Assembly: GCF_018139145.2 (NCBI RefSeq)
Contig: NC_059474.1
Location: forward strand, 44,348,344-44,412,343
Length of the DNA: 64,000 nt
Direction: 5' to 3'
Source of the DNA: Gymnogyps californianus
Taxonomy: Eukaryota > Chordata > Aves > Accipitriformes > Cathartidae
Shown: positions 18,802-36,200 of the stretch, piece after piece
Layout of the letters: every line of letters begins with the position of its first letter
How positions within the stretch are numbered: the first letter of the stretch is position 1
Position numbers and translations under genes: made by a program
Notes under the pieces: model-generated
What the model saw: only the letters and a program-made list of their open reading frames with translations
Told to the model about the DNA's origin: nothing
The model's database searches: none

Positions 18802-18927
18802 CCTCCTTGCAGTCATGTTTGTTTTCATGTAGCACAAATCCATTTCGGCACTGGCAAACATAGCTTCCTACCGTGTTGATGCACTCGTGCTGGCAGCCAC
18901 CATTGTCCTTCGAACACTCATCCTTGT
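18802..18927 (-). CDS. TLL1: TLL1 exon w12: calcium-binding EGF2
   Basis: This exon encodes residues 520-560 with split Asp519 and Ala561. It is 126 bases in phases 1 and 1, the same size and phase as EGF1. It reads [15 protein letters not shown], then [15 protein letters not shown], with six cysteines and a beta-hydroxylation consensus at 534-545 (Asn536). The acceptor is TTCTTAG and the donor GAGG|GTAAGT at 18801. Confidence 0.94.
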
Positions 18928-19511
18928 CTAAGAAACACACCACAAGGTTGGGTGAGCATCACAGCTAGCAGTAGTCCTCGTTACCAAGAAGAAAAAGGTT
19001 TAGCACAGTGTTTGAGTCCAGAAAAGGATAAGCTAAGGCACAGTCACTCTTCTCAGTATGGCAGTTTCGTGGTATCTTAGTTCTAGTCACTCATTGCTCA
19101 GCCTGCAACCTTGCACCATGGCACAAATAGTCTGTCTCATCTTTCTAGGAAATGAGGGGTAGCTCCTAGGGGAGAGGAACACTAGTAAAACCAACAAGCT
19201 AAATCAAAGGAGATAAGACAGTTACCAGTGTTTACTCTTTCAAGTGGTCTAGCTGGTAAAAATTTCATCAATATCTCATCCAAAGCTTTATTTCAGTAAA
19301 CAACAGGAGTGTAATTTATGGACAACACAAAGTATTCCACTTTATGCAAATTCCACAATTTAGTGGTGATATGTTGAAAGGAACATGTAGGCCAAACAAG
19401 GTTTCAAGCTCTGCACATTAAACATGTAAGAAAAGAAGTATTTGACAGAAACCTTTTTAGTAAGTTGATTTTTTTTCCCCAGCAGAGTGACAGTGTGCTT
19501 TACTTTTAACA

Positions 19512-19554
19512 AATCTGGACATTACAAAAGAGAATCTGGACATCACAAAGAGAA
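19512..19554. repeat. Imperfect tandem duplication, unit about 21 bases
   Basis: Two adjacent copies of AATCTGGACAT(T/C)ACAAA with a GAGA tail, differing by one substitution and one A. Confidence 0.8.
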
Positions 19555-19869
19555 AAACATTTCATTGAAAAGCATACAAAAGAAATTGGTATTAGTTATT
19601 TCAAGGAGATCTACAACATAGCATGTAGTTCTGTTTATTAACATATAATCCTTCAAAAAAGCTTTTAGTGTGTTAGAAGCAAAGCAGAGAGTAGGGGAGG
19701 AAATATGACCTGCATTAAACAGCTACAAATTCATTGCATGGACAAAAGCCAAACTAGATTAACAGGCTGTCATTCTTGCAAGAGGCCTCAGCTGCCACCC
19801 TTCTATGTCATTCAGCTGTTGTCATTTTAGGTGAGGCTGGTCCATTTAAAAGAGGCAGACTGCTCCTGA

Positions 19870-20006
19870 CATATACATATATATACACATACATGTATGT
19901 ATGTATGCACGTATATACCTATGTATATGTATAGACACATATATATAAATCCTGAGATATAAAAATATATGCTTATCTAAATATATATATAAACACATAC
20001 ACATAT
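19870..20006. repeat. TA/TG/CA-rich microsatellite
   Basis: An interrupted run of ATAC, ATAT, ATGT and ACAC units over about 137 bases, with internal ATGTATGTATGTATG. It is a compound, decayed microsatellite. Confidence 0.85.
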
Positions 20007-22084
20007 TGAAAAACTATATTTTACAAAATGTGTCATTTCAACATGCAAAAGAGAGGAGGAAAAAGAGCAAAGAAATTGTGGTCATCCCAGAGGTCCAGTA
20101 GTTGCAGGGCTGGAATGCAGAGCATTCATCCCCTTCAGCCTCATGTACCTTGGAAAGCAGCTGTAAGCGCTATCTCCAAACAAGGTAACATGCGATCTTT
20201 CAGACTTCAGTAGGCACAGGAAGAATTTCTATAGATTACAAGCCACTATGGATAATTTAAATTTCTTTTTGTTGTCTTACTCATGCATTTTTTCCCTGCC
20301 TTTACTGACGCTCATATTCAGCAATATTCAAGGAAGTTTGCATTATAATTGCATACACATCAGTTTTATCTGCCGAAATGTATGCAACACTTGACCCATT
20401 GACTTGCAAGTCTTTTCATAAAAATCAGCTTCTACTTGTAATACATGATGATGTACATTTATAGATAAATTCTGCAAGTCAAACCCAAGCATCCACTGCA
20501 TTTTGTCCTGTAAATCTCAAATCTGTTTGCACTGAAAGTTTTTGGAAGCTTTCTGCAGAGGTGAACAGATTTGAAGGTTAAGAAACAGTTGAAAACATAG
20601 GTAGCTCCCAGAACCATACATCCAAAGGCTTATACTAGTTGTCATTTTGATGATGAAAGAAGCATAAAAGCTCCACAATACACTGCTTATGCACCTTGCA
20701 ATGCAAGTCCCAAATTGAGGTAGTAAATCTATTTAATTTCAAACAAAAGTTATAATCTTTCATCTTTGCAAAAGCAAGCACTATCATAAATTAATTCCAT
20801 GTTGCAAGTGAAGAATAGTAATTAGCAAATGAGAAATTAGACATAATGTGAACAAAACTCTTCAATATTTCCCCTCCTAAGCATTAGTTTGCAGTTTTCT
20901 ACCAAAATAACAAAATAAATGGAAGGCAAGCTCAAAATGCATTCAAGTTAGGTTTTCAAGTACAGAGTAGGTATACAAATTCTAAATAAAAGCCCTGTCC
21001 ATTTTCATCTTCCATCAAACCGTGTGAAAATACTGAAAAGTATTTTAACATTAAATAAGCTTATATTCTGTAAAATAATCTCTTCAGAGACAAGTGCATA
21101 AGCAAACAATCCCATGTTGGACCTCCTCAGAGATAAAACAATGGACAGAAGGTAGAAAGGAGAAGCTTCAGAACACATTTGAACTACAATAATTACTTGT
21201 ACATGGTTAATCAAGGATGCAACTGTTGAACAAGCCTTCCTCACACTTCATAATTCAGAACAGACTTTCTGTCAAATTGATTGCCCAGTTTCAAAATTCA
21301 TGAAAAAACAATTAGTCTGTATTAGTTATAGGAACAAATGTTTTGCCATGTAAACAAAGCCATTTGTTATGCTGACAGATGGAAATGAGTCTCCCAGTTT
21401 TGAATGGATACTTTCTTCTCTCATTTCAGTACTCAGAACAGGGAAAGATCCATTCTCAACAAAATGTTAGATTGAATCATTCAGAGGACAAATGGTCGTA
21501 CCTCTGAGACCCTCAGAGACCACCAGTCTGTGAATAATACGTACTCGGCCTGAAGGGACCTGTATCAAGTCCTTGCAAGTTTCAAAAACAAAAATTTTCT
21601 CTTTGCAGGCAGCTTTCTTGTCTGTGGAAAAAAATGTACCAGGATGGCACCAGAGATGAGTTTGTGCTCCAAAACAAATTTGCTCAAGGCTAGAAACATT
21701 CTAGCTTTCTCTTTTTAACTGCTCAATGAATCATCACCCAAGAAAAAATGTCCCAACAAACCTCATTTCTATATTACATCAAACACCATGTATGTTTTGA
21801 ATGATCATGCAAAGAGTCATGTTTATTTAAAACACTGAAGTAACTCTAAAACTTATGATAAGTGGAAGCAGTTTAATGACATGTTATCACTGGGTGTTAA
21901 TCATAACACTACACAAAGACTGATTTAAAGAAATCCTTTGGTTATCTTCTCAGAAACATCACAGGAAAAAAAAATATATTATTGTTATCTTTTTTCCTCC
22001 CTAGAGTAAATTCATGGAGTTATTTTACACTTCTCTAGTCTTATGGGCCCAGCAGACTGCAATAGGTCACTGTCTTGTAACAAG

Positions 22085-22134
22085 AGCAGAAGAGAGAGAG
22101 AGAGGAGGACAGAAGAAAGAGAGGGAGAAAGAAT
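22085..22134. repeat. AG-rich purine tract
   Basis: (AG)n with GGA and GAAA interruptions on the plus strand, about 50 bases almost entirely of purines. Confidence 0.8.
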
Positions 22135-22638
22135 AAAAACCTAATTACTGGAAGCTTTTAGTTTAGAAGCGTAATATCCAATTCCAAAAAGTTTTAATAA
22201 AAGTTTTAAAAAATTAATATATCATGACTTCCTAGTTTCTTCTCTTTATCCAAGAAACTTGATTATAAATATATAAGAGTGTCTCTGGAGATTAGCTAGA
22301 TCCCTGCAATGGCTTCCAACTGAGCTTTCTTCAGAACTGTCCCATCAAATGTAAATTTTACAGAATGTTGAAAAAAAAGTTTTTCTCACTTTCCAGTAGC
22401 ACCTGTCTGGCTGTTAACACCATTTTACAGCCAAAAATGTAGTTACACGTTGTCTTATATCAACATAAATACCTTCCTAACGCAGGTCATCTGTTGCCCT
22501 ATGTCACTGTTTGCTTTCACAGTTTATCACAGCGGGTTCCAACCACCCAAAAACTGCTTTCTGTCGTCTGAGCTGGAGCTGGGCCATGCTTTCTCAACTG
22601 TAGCTGTGGCTGCAGAATTCACCACTAAGAGAGTTGCA

Positions 22639-22663
22639 AAAAAAAAAAAAAAAAAAAAAAAAA
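22639..22663. repeat. A25 homopolymer
   Basis: Twenty-five consecutive A on the plus strand. The DNA to its left is not a recognisable retrocopy and no clear flanking duplication was found. Confidence 0.9.
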
Positions 22664-25341
22664 GTTCTTTGGCTGTGCTTGAGGAACACATTACAGTTCC
22701 TAATCTTCAAACTAATCTGACTTATCCACCTGTCTCTCTTCCTGAGCATTGCATATGCCCTTTACTGGTGAATAGACTGCAAGATGCAGTGTTTTACTCA
22801 TTATTGATATTTTTCATGATGTATGTCTTTATAACTAAATGCTTACACATGTTTCTATTGTGATTTAATTAATAAAACTGTTAAATGCCTTCCAGCAAGT
22901 ATCTTAGACACTACCACTAAGTATTTCTCCACAGATATCATTCTAAAAGTATAATTCTGAAGACAATTTTGTGCATATAAATAGGCACAAAAAACCCCAC
23001 TTCATCAGCTATCAACTCCCAAAAGTCAAAATACTTGAAGTCTCAAGTTCGTTCTTCATTGACAGATCAATAGCATATTATGTCCATATTCAGGAATTCA
23101 GGGGTAAGAAGGCTATAGTGTTTCCTGACAGCCATGAGAGTTTTGTCTGATGAATTATTCAGAGATGACAACCTCTTTTTAGACACTTTACGTTCAGAAG
23201 TTTGATTTGTCTCAAGCATTACAAAGTTTCTGTTTTGATCAGGAAATGTTGTCAGAAGGGAAAAGCCAGATAACACAGAAGAATAGAATTTGCTAGAAAT
23301 TATAACAACTAGAAGAGAATTAAGAAAGAATAAAAATAAAATACAAAGTATCTGAACTTGTATGAAATGAGAAAAGAGATTATGGCAGAAATGCATTATG
23401 AAGCATTCAGTAAATTTATATACCTAAGGACTCAAAGATTATTTGCATCAAATTATCTTTCTTTGAAGGGGATTAGATATATTCTATATCCAGGACACAT
23501 AATACATTTCTATTCATTAAAAAAACCCACATTAGCTCAGACTTATCCCTGGCTAACGAATTTATTCTAGTGATCAATGGAGTAACTTAAAACTTACCTT
23601 TTTTAAATTACCAGGAAAAAACTGTTTTCACCTGGGGTGGACGGACACGTTTCATTCAGAAGTGAAAAATACAAGGGAAATAATGATTCTGAATGATTAC
23701 AAGCTCCTGATGATACAACCTCCATAACTCCATGAATTATAGCCCAGTCTTTCCTCAACATACAGCATTGCCCTGATTTCTTCCTAGAACTCACTTATAA
23801 TATTAATAGATTATTTAAACAATCACTAAATTAAATAAATAAATCTGTGAAAATTAACTACCACTTTAAAGAAAACCAAAATTTAACTGACTATAAATGT
23901 TCAGCATGTCCAAAAAACAGAACTTCTAACTTACAGAATTTACAAATTACAAAACTATCATTGCCAATCTTATCTGACATAGCTTTATAGATCCTGAAAC
24001 ATGTAACAAACTTAATTTGGAGGCCATTTTTAGAACTGGATCTTGCCAATACTTATTCTTGTAAAAAGTCAAAATATGTGACAATTCCTGCTGGCACTAC
24101 TAGGCCAACATGAAATGACTAGTTGTGTAAGCATTTCTAGGAGGAAGCTCTGTTATGTGCATATAGATATTTACTACAAATACTGAGTAAACCTTGAAAG
24201 CTACTTCCTAATGTAAAATATAAATTTAAAATTAAAAAGTTCTACTATATGTAAGATGGATCTGAAAGACGATGACCAGAGAAATGCAATTACTAGAAAA
24301 AATAATATACTTTAGAAGAGGTAAAATGTTTGTTAATTTCTTTGTATGAGATGAAACACTTTTTTCATCTTTCATAACTGCTTAAGAAAAACATCAAAGC
24401 AGTCGTAATGAGAAAACATTGAAAGTCTAAACTGTTTGTCTTGACAGTTATTTTCCTCACTTTCCAAACCACATCACTTATACAATATACTGATTCTTAT
24501 TACTTGGTCATAGTTAAGTTACCAGTTATTAAAGCTAACCAATGAAATACCATTTCATTTCAGCTTTTGAATATTTTAGCAAACAATGCTAATAACAGTG
24601 CCTGGTAATACATTTTGCTACATGCTAAACATAATCAGGATTTTCCAGATTTGATTTTTAACTGCTATCAAAAAAACTTGGGGCTGAATTCAAATTCCAA
24701 ATGCTTCTGGATGACTTTCAGTTTGGGGAGGCGGGTGGACGGGACTGTTTCATTGTTTTGTTTTACACGAGATAAAATACCTATGCATATGTGTGTGTGT
24801 AAACACACAAGAAACATACTAAGCAAAATTCCACTACTAACAGCAGGTGGTATCCTGCCACAGCCAGATTATTATAGTCTAGTCTCAATGGATAATTGCA
24901 GAGACCACTGTTGTGCAAATATTTCCTCACATCTTCAGCTTCACTCTTGTCTATCTTTATTCAACAATACATGTCCTCAGATGACATAAACTTCCATTGC
25001 TCTGATCTGCCTCAGTGAAATTACACTCATAACCAAAAAGACACAGGTTTTCGCAAAAGCAAGGTCTTAAACTCTGTTCTTCTGCAAAACATTAAGAAGT
25101 ACAAAGTTTGGCAAGTACTCATAATGTTAAACAAATGTTACAGCACAAAGTGGTAATTTCATAACTAATGCAAAATATTAAGAGACCTGACCAAAAAAAC
25201 CACAAGTGTACACAGTATGTAATTCATATCACATTACAACTGGGATTTGAAAAAATAGCAACAAAACTTGGGATAAAAGAAATCTAATTGAAATTTAGGA
25301 ACACTTAGTAAATTTGCTTTTTTCCTCCGTATCTCACAAAG

Positions 25342-25347
25342 TTTATT
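25342..25347 (-). promoter_or_regulatory. TLL1: Candidate intronic poly(A) signal after exon w11
   Basis: AATAAA on the minus strand, about 245 bases past the exon w11 donor and about 163 past the read-through stop. The downstream CTTTGTGAG stretch is only modestly GU-rich. Use is unproven. Confidence 0.25.
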
Positions 25348-25592
25348 TGCCTCTGCTGTTCTTTAAATATATATATATGCGTTCCATATATTTTCTACAG
25401 ACATTACGATTCAGAACAGTATTTTAAGACAGGAGAGCGGTTTATGCTTACATAAATAAAACAAATTCAAAGCTACCAGGAAACCTATAAGGGAAAAGGC
25501 CACTCACTTTCATACCAAAATATAGTATTCATTCCACCTAGTCAGTGTATGTTCAGAGGCACTCACAGGTACACAAGAGTAATTTTCTTTAC

Positions 25593-25773
25593 CTGAGAAG
25601 AAGTGTGCCTTGAAGCCTTTTTTTGACACAGTGTTGTCAGATCTGAACTCAATTCGCATGTTGTTATACTGAGAGGTGATAACTTCAGGCACTTCTGTAC
25701 CGCAGAATTTACCGTGTAGTTTAGAATCAGAAGAAAGGCCACTACGAATCTCCACATAATCGTATTTGCAAAC
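25593..25773 (-). CDS. TLL1: TLL1 exon w11: second half of CUB3
   Basis: This exon encodes residues 459-518 and the first base of Asp519. It starts [20 protein letters not shown] and ends [10 protein letters not shown]. Cys460 and Cys482 complete CUB3. The acceptor is CTCAG and the donor TCAG|GTAAAG at 25592. The frame stays open for 27 codons into the next intron before a stop near 25510. In the paralogue BMP1 this is the point where the short BMP-1 form diverges from the long form. Confidence 0.95.
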
Positions 25774-31492
<5,719 letters not shown>

Positions 31493-31618
31493 CTTCACAA
31501 CTCTTTTTGTCAGGACCAAGTTCATAGCCAGGATCACAGGCGCACTGGTAACTGCCCAGAGTATTTACGCAGCGCTGCTCACAGCCACCATTGTCAGGTT
31601 TGGCACATTCATCTTCCT
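31493..31618 (-). CDS. TLL1: TLL1 exon w9: calcium-binding EGF1
   Basis: This exon encodes residues 364-404 with split Glu363 and Ala405, phases 1 and 1, 126 bases. It is a single-exon calcium-binding EGF module: DEC (365-367), NGGC (372-375) and six cysteines. The segment [12 protein letters not shown] at 379-390 fits the Asp/Asn beta-hydroxylation consensus, with Asn381 as the candidate. The acceptor is TTGGCAG and the donor GAAG|GTACAG at 31492. Confidence 0.95.
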
Positions 31619-33037
31619 CTGCCAAGACAGGGAAGAATGCAAAAACGTGTTAAATAATTACCTTCCTCAGTTGTAATTGCTGGATCAATATCAACCCAGA
31701 AAGCTGTATACATGCCATTATAAAGTGCACTACATAACACACTGTGGTTGCTGACTAGAGGATTTGCTAAGGAGACCTGCAATGGAGAAAATAAAAATTT
31801 GTCCTTTGTGGGGTTTGGGTGGGTTTTTTTACAACAATACCTACTGACAGTTGCAGATCTAATTTATAAGCACTTTGTGGGCAGCATACAATAATTCAGG
31901 CAGCTGTAATCTAAAGGTTGTATAAAGTATTGAAAGAAAGATTGAAAATCCACAGCAGGGTCACTTGAAGGGCACTTTATCTCCCACGGAATCAATTTGT
32001 GCATTATCCCAAATTCATACTCAAAAACAGATTAACAGAATCCTCAAATCCCAGGTTTTCATTCTACTGATATTAAAGGGAACAAAATGCATCAGGGATG
32101 GGGGAGGGAAAGGAATAATGTATTATCTCTGCTAGCTCTGAAGTATACCCACGAGATTCATTGTTAAAATATTCCTCAGATGTTGAAATACTGTTTCCTT
32201 ACACCAGGACAAGTAATTTCTTAGGAATAAGACAGAAGTCCCACTCTCATGTCTACAGCCTTCAAGGTTGTAATTGTCTACAGTGAAAACTAACAGTTAG
32301 GGTGAGAAAAGCCCCAGTTTGTGGCTTTTCAAAACAGCAAAAATGTTCTCCTCGTGGCGTGACCTGTATTTTGGGTGTCACCATGGCCACACCACTGCTA
32401 GTGGCTTTCACTGTGCCATGGGCAGCACAGGTTAGGAATTACACGCTCGCCATGCACCAAATGCTGCAGGTATAGCTGCAGTTGTATCACACACCCCCAC
32501 ACACCCCCCAAAACTGGAAGACGACTGTGAGGTTGTTGGTCACTATAATTTCTCAGCTTTTTTTTTTTTCTTGCTCACAGAAAGTAATAAACTGATAAAG
32601 CAGCCTAATGCAGCAAACAAATTAGAAAAACTACATTTAGACAAAAGAAAAAAACCTTAACAGAAAAGACCCATTTGTGATTATACCATTTAACTTTATA
32701 TTTGGTAACACAATGTCAAAAAAGCCATTTTTTACAAGATCATATGTTTCAAAGGTGTTTCAAAACTAAGCTGATTATTTGAACCTGAAGAGAGTATGAA
32801 GTTGCACTGAATATGTTCCTTCATTCTTTGGACATATTTTACAAGGACATTCAAATACCTCTACTGTTTTGTTTTGATAAAATTGTTTGCCCAGGTAAAA
32901 AATATGCTGGAGACAGTACAGAACTGATATTAGTAAAAATAGATTGAGAAATATTTTTAATATCCTGTTACAATTTTTCTAGTACAAAAACAAGTGATAA
33001 GCAGGTCACAGCTCCCAAAATATGCTTTAACATTTAC
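31619..33037 (-). other. TLL1: TLL1 intron w8-w9
   Basis: GT-AG intron of 1419 bases. There is a C-rich CACACCCCC tract near 32490-32512 and a relatively GC-rich patch around 32340-32510. Nothing else is recognised. Confidence 0.85.
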
Positions 33038-33233
33038 CTTTAAAAAAGTTAGCTGCAAATCCTGCTTTGTTAACAGTTCCATCAGAAACAAACTTCATCC
33101 ACAGAGTATTAGAGGTAGATCTAATGTCTTCCGGCTTGTCATAGCCACAAAAGTGACCAATTAAAGGACTGTTCTCATTCGTTCCATCTCGGATTTCCAA
33201 GTAGTCATATGCACAGTTATCATGTCTTTCAAT
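33038..33233 (-). CDS. TLL1: TLL1 exon w8: second half of CUB2
   Basis: This exon encodes residues 298-362 and the first base of Glu363. It was found by translating the minus strand, with acceptor TTACAG and donor AAAG|GTAAAT at 33037. It starts [17 protein letters not shown] and ends [18 protein letters not shown]. Cys304 and Cys326 complete CUB2. The usual GRFCG is GHFCG here, with His at residue 324. Confidence 0.94.
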
Positions 33234-36200
33234 CTGTAAAAAATTATTTTTGAAGTGACCTACTTGAACTTGACCACAAATATCAAATATCCAATCAGAT
33301 AATAAACAGAACAGAAATTTTTCAAAGTTAAGGTTAGGATTCTCTGTTTAGAGTTCAAACATCAGGAACATGAACGAGCGTCACTGGACTGTTTTTAACT
33401 ATACTTGTTTTCTAAAAGAAAAAATTGTTAAGATGTTACACAGGACACAACAATCTAACTGGAAAAAAGTAACTAAAAAAGACACACTCACCTCTAAGCT
33501 TCCTAATGTTCTGTTGAATTCCTACTCTGAGCTCAGGTAAAGTCCTCTTTTCTCAAGTACACTCAAGTATGCAAGATTAATGGTTCAAGAACTAAACAGG
33601 TCAGAAATATTAATTGATTTTGAAATATTGAAAAGATCAATTTTTATTAATATGAATAAGATTTTTAGACATTATCAACCTGTGCTATTTCAGGTGATGA
33701 TCAGTATTTTATTTTCTTCCTTTATCCTCAACACAGTGCAAAATTTTGCATTTGTCACCACCGACTGACGTTGCAGGGTAACTGTAAAAAATTACAGTGC
33801 ATTAAGAGTTTGGGGCATCTGTAGAATTAGATCCAAACACACTTCTAAAATTATCAGCTCTTAAGTAGCCAATAGAACAGATGACAAAAAAAAAAATTAT
33901 TATTTTTCTGCAGCTGATGTGTCTAGTTTCTATTGCACGATTCTTGATTTCAGGTGTCTTTTTTTGACTTTCTGGATCAATGAGTGGATCTTTGCCGTAC
34001 TGATGGAGAAACCTACTGAAACCAGAACAACCATCTCATTTAAATGTCCTGCCAGATGACATCCAAACATAGACTAATATGCGAGTGGACATGTGTGCAT
34101 TTCTGCTTGGGTAGCAAGCCTTGTGCTTTTTACATAATAGTATTTACAGAGTCAGAGTGGGAATTGCACCAAAGAAGAAAGCAGTAGCAGCCCAAATATG
34201 ATCCTATCTGGAGCCTAGATAATTTATGATGCCTGTCTTTATTGAGAGAGTATCTTTCCCAACAGAATTAAAACCCCTCTTGATCTGGGTCATTTTACTG
34301 CAGGATTACTTCACGTTACTCAAGTAATACAGCGTCTTAGTTATAAAAGAATTAACTAAATCCAAGCATTCAAAAATAATTCCTCTAAGAAAACTATTGT
34401 TCAAACTAAGTGGCTGAATCTTGAGGTAGGTTTAGGGATGGGGGCGGGACCACAGTCAGGGAGAAGGGGTTGGAGAAGCCTCAAATTTAATTCAGCGCAT
34501 CCAAATTCTGTTAAAATGACAAAGAGGCCAAAACCAAACCAAACCCAGAAAAATCCATTTCTTATCTCCGGACAGAGTTTTTCTTGCATGTAAGCTGCAC
34601 AGTTAGTAGAAGTGGCTGCTGGTACTCTGCTCTAATTGTGCATTATGACCAACACTAAGCCCAGTAACCACCACAGACTAAGGAGCTTTCATTTAGCACA
34701 TTAGTATTTCTGCTTCTTTTATGTAAGAGGGAAAATTGGGGAAACACGGTTTGATTATATTTTATTTTAATGGCATCAAAATATGGCACTTACACACAAA
34801 ATTTGTCTGTCTTCTTTCCAACTTTCCAATTCTTCAAGCATTTACATACGTAATTTTCTCCCACTCACTTCTCTGGCACAATCCATATTACCATTTACTG
34901 TAATTTCTTAGCTGTTTGCTCAGGAATTGCTTTGGGCCAGAGTTTGGGAAATGAGTGAGAAAAGTCATGAAGATCTGGGATGCAACCACCTATTGCTGAC
35001 TTCAATGGCAATTGTATGTTTGCAGCTAATGCAGTCAGGCATGTGTCTACCTGAGCACTGATAAGTTTTTGACACTGTAATACCAATTCCAAATTTTCAT
35101 TAATCTAAATAATAAAGTTTAAAGACATGACATCATATTCCCATTTGAAACAAAATCTGCCTTGTTATCTCGGTAAAAATCATATTGCACTCTAATGTGG
35201 AAAGAAGTGACCTGGTCCAAAGCCCACTAATATCAGTGAAGCAATTGTGCATTTTCCCCACACATGCCTGTGGTCATTTCACTACTCAAGACTTTTAATT
35301 AACGTCTGTTTTTTCCATGTTTCCATGTTCTACAGAGCAATATGGAAATTATGATTTTTCACAGGCCAAGTGCAGCTCTCAGTAACACGTACCAAATTCT
35401 CTTTGAGGTGAATTGTTAGTTTCTTTTCTGAGAATCACTCTATTTTTGGCAGAAGACAACAGCTAAAAATAAATTTTGTATAGCAGTAATTTGCTAAACT
35501 TCCTAAGACTATAAAAATCAACCAACTTACAAAGTGCTATTGATTTTCAACAAAACAATTTGAAAGGTGGCCATTCTACCAGATTCATTTATTTTGAGTG
35601 TACTACTACTGCAAGTGATGCCATTATTATTATCAATATTATTATATTAAGGGATTAAATCGTTATACCTATATATAAACTAACAGGTAAGTATTGTGTT
35701 TTTGAGAAACGATAACTAGTGTTAAGGCATTTGGCAACCAATGAAAAAGAACTAGTATAAAATGTGCTTTGCTTATCTGTACCTCAGGTTTTAAGATGTC
35801 GTGGTACTGTCATCTGGGAACAATGCCATACAAAGATCTATTACACTTGCAATAGTCTCTTATTCTTCCTACTACAAGGGTAGAAAATCTCCTCAAGTTA
35901 ATGAAAGGACTCTCAGTGAGTTTAGTTGTAACTGGACTGATCCTGTAAACCTTATTTACTGCAGCATTAAAATTTCACAAGATTGATATTACATGTGGAT
36001 GAGAAGAAATATGCAAAATGTTAGCAAATGCAAAAAAAGCATAAATAAATGGGATTTACAGAAAAATGCATTGCTTATAGGAGAATGAAAGACACCATCG
36101 GCTCCTGAAGGCCTTGAAGGAAACCCAGAATTTGAATGGGTTTGAGAAAATGCCAGAGTTGAGAAAACGCCAGAAAAATTGCTAAGACAGGCACATAGGC

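Larger units (their letters stand above)
18928..25592 (-). other. TLL1: TLL1 intron w11-w12
   Basis: GT-AG intron of 6665 bases, strongly AT-rich. It contains a TA/TG microsatellite (19870-20006), an AG-rich tract (22085-22134), an A25 run (22639-22663) and an imperfect 21-base tandem duplication at 19512-19554. An AATAAA on the minus strand at 25347-25342 lies about 250 bases after the exon w11 donor. Confidence 0.85.

Noticed and set aside
22450..22863. 137-codon plus-strand frame across the A25 run
   Set aside because: The frame is carried by a poly-lysine homopolymer and has no domain; a processed retrocopy was considered but no gene or flanking duplication was recognised.
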